Shown here in pieces: positions 32,629 through 43,532 of a stretch of 64,000 bases of DNA. Location: positions 24,912,409-24,976,408 of the forward strand of contig NC_060065.1 of the NCBI RefSeq assembly GCF_020283565.1. Direction: 5' to 3'. Both the position numbers and the translations under genes were made by a program. The stretch is from Trifolium pratense (lineage: Eukaryota > Streptophyta > Magnoliopsida > Fabales > Fabaceae). The notes beneath the pieces were generated by a model. The model was not told the DNA's origin. It saw nothing but the letters and a program-made list of their open reading frames with translations, and ran no database searches. How positions within the stretch are numbered: the stretch's first letter is position 1; each line of letters begins with the position of its first letter.

Positions 32629-33612
32629 TGTTGGGTTTTTATATTGGCTACATTTTGCAAAAGCCAACTCTAGTTAGATGTTGGACAAAGATGTTGTAGC
32701 ATTATCGTACAACATTGTCTGCTCTATTTTTGCGCAGAATTTTTATATTGAATCACAAACAAGATTTGTTTCGATTATATTTGCAAGCTTATGCGCCAAG
32801 CCAAAACGAGCCTTGTTCTCCACGTTTTCCTGAAGGCGGTTTGAGTATTATTATTTAAAACAAAAATATAACTTGTTATATTTTTGAAAATAATATATTA
32901 TATTTTTGTGTGACAAACAAATTATATTTCTGAAAATAATATAGGGCTGGCCGCAATTCTTACAGCTGTGTTTGTCTGAAGACCTAGCTTGCACATTAAG
33001 ACAACTGAAGACTATATATATGTGAGGCCTCAAGCCTATACAACTCATGTATTCTAAATCGTGTTTTTAAAAAGGTGAGTTTTTAGGGTTTTGAGTTTGT
33101 GTTATTTGTGAGCCTTTCTTGTGTCACTTTGATGCAAGTTTAGGACTGTGTTTTGATTGTTAATTTTAAACTACTCCTAAGCTTTGAAGCACGGAGTTAG
33201 TGTGTGTGATTCACTCAAGAGCTTTTAAGCAAGAGTGAGGTCTAGTTTCTAGGAGGGTGTCTCCATCTTGATCGTTATAATTGACAGCAGCACAATACGT
33301 GTTGTTAGAGGGAATTTGGGACGGGGTCTCATTATCTAGGAGGTTCCTAGATAGGATTGCACGGGTAGTGTCTAGGCGAGAAGTCAAGTACCGGGTGTTG
33401 GTCGAGGGCTTTGAACTAGAGCTATTATAGTGGATTCATTTCTGGATTGGTATCCCCCAGAGTAGGTGACGTTGCACTGAATTGGGTTAACAAACGATCT
33501 GTGTTATTTATTATTCTGTTATTTATCGCTTTATTATATTCGGCGCCTATCTTGCTGCAGCACATGCTATAGCATCTTGTGTAGCATTGTGTTCCATGCG
33601 TGCCAGATTTCA
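32629..33612 (+). mobile_element. Solo copia (SIRE/Maximus-like) LTR
   Basis: 984 bp from TGTTGGG to CCAGATTTCA, flanked by AATAT at 32624-32628 and 33613-33617. The paralogous block gives the empty site AACAATATAAACTC at about 38640. The 3' half has CTAGGAGGTTCCTAG, GGATTGCACGGGTAGTG and GGTATCCCCCAGAGTAGGTG, which I recognise from large legume copia LTRs of the SIRE/Maximus lineage. Insertion came after the block duplication. Confidence 0.9.
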
Positions 33613-33677
33613 AATATAAACTCAAGGCAATAACATAAAGATGTGAAAGTGAAGTGATCCATAGAATAGATTAAAAC

Positions 33678-33809
33678 CTCATCAATAGTTTGAACAATGA
33701 CAACCACAAACTGAGCCCTTCCTGTCCATTGCATCAGAGGAAACAATGCTCCGCTCAGCACCAATGGCACCGTGTATAACTTCTATGAGTGCAGCACATT
33801 GCAGAAAAC
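33678..33809 (-). pseudogene. HACD/PTPLA-type dehydratase exon remnant (copy 1)
   Basis: After an acceptor-like AG, the minus strand reads FLQCAALIEVIHGAIG, then in a shifted frame VLSGALFPLMQWTGRAQFVV and VIVQTIDE, ending at a possible donor GAG|GTTTTA. This matches the plant 3-hydroxyacyl-CoA dehydratase family (PASTICCINO2/PTPLA-like; the third step of very-long-chain fatty acid elongation in the ER membrane). The one frameshift and lack of neighbouring exons mark a pseudogene fragment. A similar fragment lies at 38707-38838. Confidence 0.7.
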
Positions 33810-34463
33810 CTTTAATCAAAAGTCAAAAAACATGGAATGTTAATAAAATTATATTTCACAGGACACAAGTAGTACAAAGCACAAAGGCACTCATCTCCAA
33901 CTGCAGCACAACAAAATTAACAAGGTGCAGTGTGATAGAGACTTCTAGGTACTTGCACTGTGAACACAAGAAGATACATGAACAACAAAACTACTATGAC
34001 AAATAGTTGTAGAATAAAATACAAAATCACAAAATCACCAAGACTAGCAAGATGCAGCAAATATTACGTAAAACCATGAAAGATCCCAAAGCTGAATTGA
34101 ATGGAAAGTAGGTTAAGAAAACTAAATTCAAGAGACAGAAACATGAAGAATTCATAGTCAAAATAGAAATCACCAAATGCTTCAAAATATAACAATGTGA
34201 AATATATGCCACAGTTAATTGCAAAGCTCCATGTGAAATGACAATTTTTTAGGCTTCCCGTTATGAAATTTATGTTTTATCTCAAGGCTGAATTCAATGG
34301 ATAGTATTAGTATGTCAACCTCTGCTTGCCTGCCACAGACCAAATTACCGATTATATCTTGCCACATGCAATACCAGATAATTCCTAGAGCCAGCCACTG
34401 TAACAATGACGATATCATTTTAGGAGTACACATCATAAATACAAAATAACAACGAAAATAACA

Positions 34464-34646
34464 CTAGAAGAATATCATCTCTCCCTTAGCCAATTTATCC
34501 CCAACAAACAAATAATCATAACAAACACCTAACCAAGTTGACCAAAACTCCTCATCCTTGGGAAGGGAAGAGTTACTCCGGAAGCTTGTATGCAAAACCA
34601 CAGAGTAAAACTGAAGTTCCGGATAGAAACACAAAAACTTCAACAC
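34464..34646 (-). pseudogene. Unrecognised exon-like frame
   Basis: A 60-codon minus-strand frame with ordinary protein composition: YPELQFYSVVLHTSFRS, LPKDEEFWSTWLGVCYDYLF and VGDKLAKGE. Diverged, frame-broken relatives occur at about 35700-35815 (YPELEYYSII) and 36380-36510. The resemblance between copies at protein level suggests an old exon. I do not recognise the family and infer no function. Confidence 0.3.
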
Positions 34647-36121
34647 TAGAAAAAATGCAAAACTAAAGGTAGTTTGTGATAACCTCTCTCTAAGCTTTCA
34701 CAATGGAATCGAGAAGCGGGGATGCTGAAATGGACATAATGAAATGTAAATAATTCATATTCCGAGAAGAGAACCCCAAATTAAAGCCTAGCAATTATAT
34801 AACACGACCATAAAAAATAATGATTCATGTGTCCTTGTTAATTTGTTCACAGAAAAGCGGCAAAGAAACTCATCTCCAATGTTCTACATTCCATGAAGCT
34901 AATTGAAAAGGTGTAGGTTGATTGCAAAAGATGAAGACTTTTGTAACACACCAAACCCATGTAAAATTTGCTCTGCCAATACCACATGATACATTAACAG
35001 AACAATTACGCTGTGAAAATAGGTTGTAGAAAAATAAAGAAGAAGAATAGTAGCATAATTCTTCAAACCAAGTTGCAGATCAACATTACAAAGAGAGGAC
35101 CACCAAGTTATCCCAACTCCTCAAGAATCATGTAAACTTTTGCACTGTCAGAATTCAGATCAAAAAGCCAAATGTAGATCAAAGAAATAAATCGACTAGA
35201 CAATATAGAAATGAAAATAATTCACAACCCAAGTACATGGTAGCAAAATAAACCCGAGGCTCGATACTACTTAGAATGTTATTGTTTCAAAAGACACTAC
35301 ACTGCAGAAAACAACGTCATATTTCAATTCACATATGGCGGTCAAAGCCAGAACCAAATCAAAAGACCAAAAAAAAATAAGATTACAAAACAAACATGAG
35401 GATCAAAAGACAAGAAAAAAATAAGATTACAAACCATGAATATCAAACAAAAGAAAGATAGAACCAGAAGAAAAGACCAATTATATCCCACACATTTCCA
35501 CAACAATGTGAACCTGTCTGCCATGGGTTCCACAACAAACTACACATTTCTGACACACTTTTGGCTTCCTCCTAAAACATAGGAGTCCCAGGCCACTGTA
35601 ATGAAAACATTATCTTTATAGGATCATCATCATCATAAATCACAACTAACAGTAAAAATTAGCAAAAGAATCTATTGTCACCAACGAATAAATCATCAGA
35701 GCAAACAACACCTATGACATAACCAAAATTTCTCATCTGGGAAGGGAAAAGAGTTATTCCAGAATCTTGTACCTTATGATAGAGTAGTACTCAAGTTCTG
35801 GATACTGAAACGCACAGCTTCAACACCAGCTTGCACGCGATCAAAGAACTATCATTTGGGAACAAATACATGTAAGTAAAAAGACCAATTATATCCCAAG
35901 AATGAATGAGAGAAGCATGCATGCAGAAGTAGAAAAAAGCGCAGAGGCAGTTGAAAATCATCAGATTGCCAGATTAAGCCAGCCACAATTGAGAATATAT
36001 ACCACATCCAGCAAAACATGAGGTTCATGTGCACTTATTAATCATTTCACAGGACACGAGTACAACATACAGCTGAAGCTATCCTGATGATTACGTATTC
36101 CGAATCAAGTGCGTTCAAGGA

Positions 36122-36225
36122 AAATTGACCAGAGCAAAAACATTCACAGGCTCTCTCCCCTGTAGCACCAAAGCAAGAACATGTCCTTGATAATCTCTGC
36201 CACAGAAACTGATAAAGGATTCAAG
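36122..36225 (-). pseudogene. Unrecognised conserved exon-like frame, copy 1
   Basis: The minus strand reads ESFISFCGRDYQGHVLALVL then QGREPVNVFALVNFP. A second copy at 37399-37490 reads DSFVRFCGRDYQGHILALVL and QGREPVNVFAW, so the frame is kept while bases differ. The sequence is not familiar to me. It lies in the duplicated block and has no start codon. Confidence 0.35.
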
Positions 36226-37398
36226 TAAACTACATCCTCAAACAGAAAACATGAAACAATTGGAGATTCTGGTCATCATCATATATCACAACTAACAGTA
36301 AAAACAAGCAAAAGAAGACTAGAGAAAATCTCTCCAAACAAAGTTAAGTTGTCACCAATGAACAAATCATCAAAGCAAACAACGCATATGACGTAACCAA
36401 AATTGTCCAAAATTTCTCATCTGGGAAGGGAAAAGAGTTGTTCCAGAATCTTGTACCTTATGACAGAGTAGTACCGAGGTTCTGGATACTGAAACCTTAT
36501 GACACGAAAACTTCAACACCAGCTCACACATAGGAGAGAAAGACCTATTATATTCCAAGAATGAATGAGAGAAGAAAGGATGCAGAAGTAGTACAAAGCG
36601 CAGAGGCAATTGGAAATCATCAGATTGTTAGATTAACCTCAGCCACAGTTGAAACTATATACCACATCCAGTAAAACATGATGGTTCATGTGTACTTGTT
36701 AATTATTTCACAGGACACGGGTAGTACAAAGCACAAAGGCACTAATCTCCATTTTCATGCACAACAAAATTACTGTGACGATTAGTTGTAGAATAAACCA
36801 AGAAAACAGAAAGAAAAAGTAGCATAATACTCCAAACCAAGTCACTGATCAGAAGGTCATAATTACAAAGAGTCCCACAGAACTGTCCCAATTTCTCCAG
36901 ATTACATATTAAAAACGAGGCGTGCTTCCCAAACTGGTAACACATCGAAAAATAAAATTCACATCAGAAGTGCTGCAAAAAAATAATATTAAAAGCAAAC
37001 CACTGATGATGAGTACATGCTCAAAGGATGAAAGGAAGAATAATATTTGACACAAAAGATGAACTAGAAAATAAGTCGACGAAAAACCTAACAAACTCAA
37101 TAATAGTTTGAAACCAACAAGAGCCGTAAACTCCAAGTTTGAAACCAACAAAAACCAAACAAAACCTCAAAAGCAGGAACCAAAAATAATAAACCATGCC
37201 ATAGTAGAAATGACCAAATTTAAGCATTTTACAGTTGGAAGTATTCGACACACCCAATGGAAAAGTAGCATAATTCTTCAAATCAATGTGGATCAGTATT
37301 CGACACACCCAATGGAATAGTAGCATAATTCTTCAAATCAATTTGGATAAGTAGTACAAAGAGAGGCCCACCAAGTTGATGCAAGGAAAATTGACCAA

Positions 37399-37490
37399 GC
37401 AAAAACATTCACAGGCTCTCTCCCCTGTAACACCAAAGCAAGAATATGTCCTTGATAATCTCTTCCACAGAAACGAACAAATGAGTCAAG
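37399..37490 (-). pseudogene. Unrecognised conserved exon-like frame, copy 2
   Basis: The partner of 36122-36225, with the same DYQGH and LALVLQGREPVNVFA core and mostly conservative differences. No splice sites can be fixed with confidence. Confidence 0.35.
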
Positions 37491-38029
37491 TAAACTACAT
37501 CCTCAAACAAAAAACATGAAGAGAGCCAATTGCAAATTCTGGTCACCATCAAAGATCACAACTAACAGTAAAAACAAGCAAAAGAAGACTAGAGAAAATC
37601 TCTCCGAACAAAGTTAAGTTGTCACCAACGAACAAATCATCAGAGCAAACAACACATATGACGTAACCAAAATTGTCCAAAAATTTTCATCTAGGGAGGG
37701 AAAAGAGTTATTCCAGAATGTTGTACCTTGTGACAGAGTACTACTCAGGTTCTGGATACTGAAATAAAGTTCAAGTTGTCGAGTCAAGAATAAGTCTTGT
37801 AGTGGACCCGAAAAGCCTAAACCTTGGGGATACCTTAGAACGTTAATGGGTTAAAAAACTACGATCGAAAATTAAAGATTCGATCACATTAGTTTTAATT
37901 TTGAAGATTAATAAGACCACTCAAAATCTTTAATTTGATCAAAGATTTTAGTTTAAGAGACCAAACTTGTTAGTTATTACAAGTAAATTTTCTGTGCTAA
38001 ATTTTAGTATTAATTTGTGTATGTCTATT

Positions 38030-38224
38030 GTACGAGCCAACATCTTGGCAGGTGGGGCTTTTGATGGTGCTTCCATGAACCCAACAGTGTCTTTTGGGCC
38101 TCTGTTGTTAGCTGGAAAAGGGCTAATCACTGGGTTTATTGGGTCGGCCCTTTAATTGGTTGGGCCTTCTGTTTTCTTCATCACCCCTAGCTCTTATGAA
38201 CAATTACCTGTCACAGATTATTAA
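38030..38224 (+). pseudogene. TIP1-type aquaporin pseudogene (copy 2, deleted)
   Basis: The intron end TCTATTG runs straight into the middle of the exon: [20 protein letters not shown]. The first 158 bp of the exon, including the splice acceptor, are missing, with ATTG at both edges of the deletion in copy 1. A frameshift follows [20 protein letters not shown] is kept, and the tail ends VTDY with a stop at 38222. NPA reads NPT. Non-functional. Confidence 0.85.
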
Positions 38225-38706
38225 GGTGTAAATTCCCCTTAAGTTTTAATTGAAATGGGGTTGAATTTCCTTAATTTGCTTTCTATCTTAGGTGCTCTTT
38301 GTTATTTGCATTTTCTTGTTTTCAAATGTTTTGATTTTCTGTGATATATGTCGTGATCTGTAAGATCATTCTATTAAGCAATGATCACCTCTAAACTTAA
38401 TACTTATCATTTTAGTGAGTAATGACAGACTCGAGTGTGTGTCTACTTATCGGTGAATATGAACCATACTAAAAATAAATGAATCCAATCCAATAAAAAA
38501 ATCACCTCGGCTATACTCCATGCAAGAATAGTTATAAAAACAGAAGGTAACTCCTGGCCCAAGAGAAAGCACAGAACAAAAATTCTGAGTTAGGAATCAA
38601 ATGAATTGCAAAAACAAACAAAAGCTTCACATGAAATTAAACAATATAAACTCAAGGCAATAACATAAAGAAGTGAAAGTGAAGTGACCCGTAGAACAGA
38701 TTAAAA

Positions 38707-38838
38707 CTTCATCAAAGTCTGAACAATGACAACCACAAACTGAGCCCTTCTTGTCCATTGCATAAGAGGAAACAATGCTCCGCTCGGCACCAATGGCATC
38801 GTGTATAACTTCCATGAATGCAGCACATTGCAGAAAAC
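38707..38838 (-). pseudogene. HACD/PTPLA-type dehydratase exon remnant (copy 2)
   Basis: The minus strand reads FLQCAAFMEVIHDAIG and, in a second frame, VPSGALFPLMQWTRRAQFVV and VIVQT, matching copy 1 at 33678-33809. A further frame change follows before DEV. It carries the same first frameshift as copy 1, so that lesion predates the duplication. Confidence 0.65.
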
Positions 38839-39050
38839 CTTTAATCAAAAGTCCAAAAACATGGAATGTTAATAAAATTATATCTCACAGGACACAAGTA
38901 GTACAAAGCACAGAGGCACTCATCTCCAACTGCAGCACAACAAAATTAACAAGGTGCAGTGTGATAGAGACTTCTAGGTACTTGCACCGTGAACACAAGA
39001 AGATAGATGAACAACAAAACTACTATGACAAATAGTTGTAGAATAAACCA

Positions 39051-39814
39051 AGAATAAAGAAAAGTAGAATAATTCGGCAAACCAAGTCACTGATTAAAAG
39101 GTCATAATTACAAAGAGAGCCCCACAAAGCTGTCAAAATTTCTCCAGAATCGTGTAAATTTCTGCAGTGCCAGATTACAGGTTAAAAACAAAGTGTGCTG
39201 TCAAAATTGAAACACATTAAAAAGAAAATTCACATTAGAACTCAATCGAAGAATAATATTTGACGCAAAGAGGAATTAGAAAACAAGTCGACTAAAAACC
39301 TAACGAACTCTATAATCGTAGTGTATCATCATTAAAAAACTCCAAGTTTGAATGCAACAACAACCAAATAATATCTCAGAAGCAAGAACCCAAAATAATC
39401 AACCTGAAAAGAATAACAATACCGATGAAATATTGAAAAATAAAAGAATGTAAAACTCCAGAGAAAATGAATCGAAAATAATTCACATTGCAAGAAGTGT
39501 ACCAAATAAACCTGATTGCTTGATATTACACAGAAAGTTATTGTCTCAATATTGTGAAAACTAACAACTCATTAGTAGCTGCAGATCATTAAAATAACAG
39601 CCAACTTCAAGATCAAAACCAAAGTAACCAGGGAAAAAAATGTGAAAACAAAAACTAAAAGATCAAACAAGAGGAAGATAGAACACGGAGGAATTGTGTG
39701 CATGTAGATTACCTCTCCTGCAAAACCAAGGAGAAAAATAACAAATCAATCGATAAATATATGCTCTCAAAATCAATGAACAAATATATGCTCCAAGAGA
39801 GACATGGACATGTA
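39051..39814. other. Decayed duplicated spacer
   Basis: No gene seen. The end (39705-39814, TGTAGATTACCTCTCCTGCA to GACATGGACATGTACTAC) is a copy of 42650-42737, which lies on the other side of the cyclin fragment and solo LTR. Confidence 0.6.
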
Positions 39815-39848
39815 CTACCGAAGGAACACCAGACACAGATGACGATGC

Positions 39849-42136
39849 TGTAACACCCCGACTTTTAGAATTATTTAATTATTCAAAATATAGTTAAATT
39901 CTAGATTTATTTTATTAACACTTGTTTGTCTTGATGTGTTTATGTGTCATTTCTTGTTTGTGTTGGCATGTGAATTAGTTAGTTAATTGATATAAAAAGA
40001 ATTCTAGAGTAGATGAGTTGCAATGGTGATATGATATGACTAAATAATTAAGTATGGAGAGGGGTGGCGAGATAGCGCGCGAATGAAAAATTAATAAACT
40101 AAAATCTAGATTTTAGTAAAAGTTAATGAGACGAGAAACTAAAAAAAAAAATAAAAATAAAAAATATAGTTTTGATGAAGAAATAGAGTAGAGAATACAT
40201 TTAATTAGATAACAAGGTAGGGGGTGGGGATAAAATTATAGTAGAGATAAAAAGAAAAGAAAACCATGGTTTTAATTTTAATGAATTCACTTCAATTGTA
40301 ATAAATATCTTGTCCTTTGGAATTAAGTGGTTTAAAGGGAAATAAGGTTAGGAAGAGTCAGTATACTCATACAAACAAAAATAAAATTAAGAGTGCAAGT
40401 GTGAGAAGAAGGAAAAGCACGTGGGAAAGAAGGGAAGGAAGAAACTCGATCTCAAATCTTAGGGATTCGCTACTAATCAAGTAAGGGGCTTAACCTTTCG
40501 TTTAGGATTCTTTTCTTTCTCCTTTACTGCTACATGTTGTTGTTGTTCATGCTTCATTGAAAGTGAGTTTTTATGTTATGTTGATGTTGATTCACTGCTA
40601 GTTATAATCCTTATTGTGAATTTTGTGCTCCGTGTTTAGTGTTAATTTTATATGGTATTGTGCTTGAAGTTGCTCATTGGTGTTGTTCTTGAGAATTCAA
40701 ATAATGGGGTTTATTGGGATTTTGATGATAATTCGAAAGAATCAGTTTCGTAACGTGTTAAGAATAGAATACAATTCTAAAACAATTATGAGTCGTTTCC
40801 GGGTCAAGAGAATGTCAAAATCGAAGCCTTTAAACAACCATCAATGGAGTTTTATTTTTTTCAAAACCGTATGAACCTTTGTCATCGTTAAAACTTTCAT
40901 TTCGAATATCTAATCTTAAAAATAATACCGGTAATCCTTTCTAAATTGAATGACGATCAAAACGGTATAAAGAACGTCGAGTTTCGTTGAGTATTGAGGG
41001 AGATATGGACGGGTCGGGTAACCGGGTCGCATGACCCGTTTTGCAGGAATCCGGGTTAGGAAGATGATGAACAGTGTCGCGCTGGCTACGCCCACTCTCA
41101 CCCACGGCGAGTGGAGGCGCGTGAGGCATCTAGGAGACTTCAATTGTTTTCTTTATTTTTAAAGTAAAATAGTAAATAATTTTACAAGAATTTTGGTACC
41201 TATTTGGTAATTTTTGGACACTCGTAGCTATTTTTAAATAATTATTTGGAGTAAAACTGTGATTAAAAATATTATAATTTCGTGAAAATTTCCTAAACTG
41301 ATGGTGTAACTCACTCTCCTTGGTTTTATATTCTCTTAAGAATTTGAAATTATTTCACAATATTTATTAATTAAATTGATGTAAAACTGTTATTGATGTC
41401 GATCCTACATGATATAAAACTGTTGGTGTTGATCCTACGTGATATAAAACTGTTGGTGTAGTATGTTATAATTGGTGTAGTATATTGGTGTAGTATATTA
41501 TAATTGGTGTAGTATTGGAGTAGTAATGACGTAGCAAAGATGTCTTGTTTCTTTGAGTTAAACTTATTTCGACTAATGAGTTGGATTATTTTGTTTGATG
41601 ACTTGTTTTTTTTATTATTAAGTTGTGTAGTTGTTGTATTTTGATAATTGTGATTGTTTGTGTATTAGACCGCCCAAAAGCAATATTATGTTTTGACTAT
41701 CTCTTGTACTATTTTGAATTTGGTTATCTTTTGTGATTGTGTTACTCACCCTTGCTGCCCCTTCTGGTTTGACCCTACGATGTGCAATCGTAGATTTTGA
41801 GGTAACAATGATGCTTAGCTGAGAGTCCGGAGATGACATTAGGAGCTGTCTTCCTTTCCCGTTTTTAATAAATTGAGTCGCTCTGCTAGGAAGTCCTATG
41901 GGGGAACTCTAAGTTTTAATTCAGTTGTTTTATTGTTTTAAAGATTTTTAATTGAACTGTGATGTCTATTTCTAAAACCTTGTTAATTTGAATTTTTCAG
42001 ACAATTTAATTTCCTTATGAGTTTATTTCCGCTGCATTATTATAAATAAGTCGATGCATAGTAGTGTGACACTCCTAAAAAATAATTAAAGAGACATTTT
42101 ACAAATAAATTAGAGGGTAAAATTTGGGGTGTTACA
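39849..42136 (+). mobile_element. Solo LTR in a cyclin B pseudogene
   Basis: 2,288 bp from TGTAACACCCCGAC to GGGGTGTTACA, flanked by GATGC at 39844-39848 and 42137-42141. The related cyclin copy at 59110-59130 (GATGCCGATGCCGCTTTGATG) gives a close empty site. The ends form an 11-bp inverted repeat, TGTAACACCCC. It is of a different family from the LTRs of the left third. It contains two 30-bp repeats (41401-41460) and short GGTGTAGTATATTATAATT repeats (41455-41520). No internal region is attached. Confidence 0.9.
41401..41460 (+). repeat. Two tandem copies of a 30-bp repeat
   Basis: Units GATCCTACATGATATAAAAC... (41401-41430) and GATCCTACGTGATATAAAAC... (41431-41460), each ending TGTTGGTGT(T/A). 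They have the same length and most of the same bases as the 30-bp repeat at 8386 in a gypsy internal region. Confidence 0.9.
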
Positions 42137-42649
42137 GATGCGGCTTTGATGAAACGGACAAGGAACACGAAAGGTGTAGGCATAGTTAATGTCCATTCAA
42201 GTTTGCCTAGGATGGTTTTTTCCATGATAAGAATTTGTTCATGAGTGTAAGCATAATCTGAGAGGGTTACAAAGTCATTAACCTCAGGTGGCCAGATATA
42301 GGGCTTCTGGTGAAAGTTGAAATTTGGTGTGAAGATCTACTAGCCAATCAGTGAGTATTGCCCTCATCTTCTCATTTATCTCAGGCTGTGAGTTCATGTA
42401 ATCATGTGGACGGTTCTCATTCTTCAGAGTTCAACACATACACAATAGCAAAATTGAAATCAGACACAGAAGGAAATCATAAAGAATCAAAATTCAAAAA
42501 TAAATATAAATCATATAAGTCATGTGTTTTTTTGTTACCTCAACTATCTTATAGAACTTGTAAATATCTTCAAGATATTCAACAGCAAAAAGTTCATTGT
42601 TAGCATCACCAGCATCAATGTCAACAATTTCCTTTGGTTTGTTAGTCAT

Positions 42650-43532
42650 GTAGATTACCTCTCCTGCAAAACCAAAGAAAAAAATAACAAATCAATCGAT
42701 AAATATATGCTCCAAGAGAGACATGGACATGTACTACATAACCATATATACTGAAGCTCTCCTAATACTAACTTATACACCGTATACTTATACAACTTTT
42801 GAATCAGTAAATCCAAATAATGATGGATAGTATATCAAATTGCGTATTTTTTTATCTCAATATGACACCTCTAACATCACAACACATCGAACGTTAAACT
42901 AAATGTCACAGATGAAAGAAGGCATTGTTGTATTATTAAAACCCGCACCTTTCTACACTATGCGGAGTTACCTCATAAGCTTTGGTCATTTGCTTTTGTC
43001 ACTGCTGCATATATTTCACTAACAGACTTCTTACAGTTGTTCTTCAAAAGAGGTACCCAATGAAGTCCTACACAAGACCAAACGAAATATTTACCATATA
43101 CACTCTTTTAATTGCCTTCGTCCAGAAGATTAAAGTAACAAACACTACACATAACTAAAATACAGATTCTCAAGAATCATGTAAACTTGAGAACCAAAGG
43201 TAGAGAACAAACATTTTGAAGAATAACCTCTGCCACGGTTGCACATTCATAGCTTTATCTCTCATGAAATATCCAAGTGAATTTAAAAGAGGAAATTGCA
43301 AAGAATGTACAATAAAAATAGTAGAAAGAGTAACACTGAAACAAAAATAACTTATAATCCAGTAGAGGTCATCAAATTAAATTAAGGCTTCATACTTACA
43401 TAGAACTACCTTGTTTCAACACACTAATCTGCCTAAAACAGGTTCATATAATTCAATACACGTGCAATCATAGCCAGAAAAATTAATTCCAAACAATTCA
43501 ATGAACAAACCAGGTTTTTACCAGATCCAATG
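42650..43532. other. Spacer with a weak coding remnant
   Basis: 42650-42737 is the partner of 39705-39814. At 43071-42973 the minus strand reads GLHWVPLLKNNCKKSVSEIY and AAVTKANDQSL before a stop, which has protein-like composition but no family I recognise. The remainder shows nothing. Confidence 0.3.

Larger units (their letters stand above)
33810..37800. repeat. Mosaic of diverged, duplicated non-coding modules with exon-like pieces
   Basis: Several modules recur in different orders. CACAGGACAC(A/G)AGTAGTACAAAG occurs near 33857, 36708 and 38887. CATCTGGGAAGGGAAAAGAGTT occurs near 35736 and 36418, with a variant at 37690. ACCCAAGTACATGGTAGC occurs near 35228, 44600 and 60890. Short minus-strand open stretches exist but no complete gene. 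The pattern is that of repeatedly duplicated and decayed gene-containing DNA with introns. Confidence 0.6.
37803..39050 (+). repeat. Paralogous copy of the 31261-34015 block
   Basis: Aligns in order with 31261-31506 (TIP intron), 31665-31800 (TIP exon part), 32074-32628 (3' flank) and 33613-34015 (dehydratase exon and flank). It lacks the MITE at 31810 and the solo LTR at 32629, and has lost 31507-31664. Both insertions are therefore later than the duplication, or specific to copy 1. Confidence 0.85.
39815..42649 (-). pseudogene. B-type cyclin pseudogene fragment (copy 1), split by a solo LTR
   Basis: Minus-strand exon 42649-42539: NKPKEIVDIDAGDANNELFA, VEYLEDIYKFYKIVE, then donor GTAAC. A 117-bp intron follows and an exon from 42421: [34 protein letters not shown] (start of the cyclin box), SPEALYL. 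About 40 residues of the cyclin box are deleted and the frame shifts at about 42297. Then [40 protein letters not shown] and IKAA lead to the LTR at 42136; a few codons (SSVSGVPS) continue at 39848-39815. Mitotic cyclins activate CDKs at G2/M; this copy cannot. Retained intron means DNA-level origin. Confidence 0.9.

Noticed and set aside
40916..41143. Proline- and arginine-rich minus-strand frames in the solo LTR
   Set aside because: GC-richer patch of the LTR; two overlapping phases are equally open, so no coding preference.
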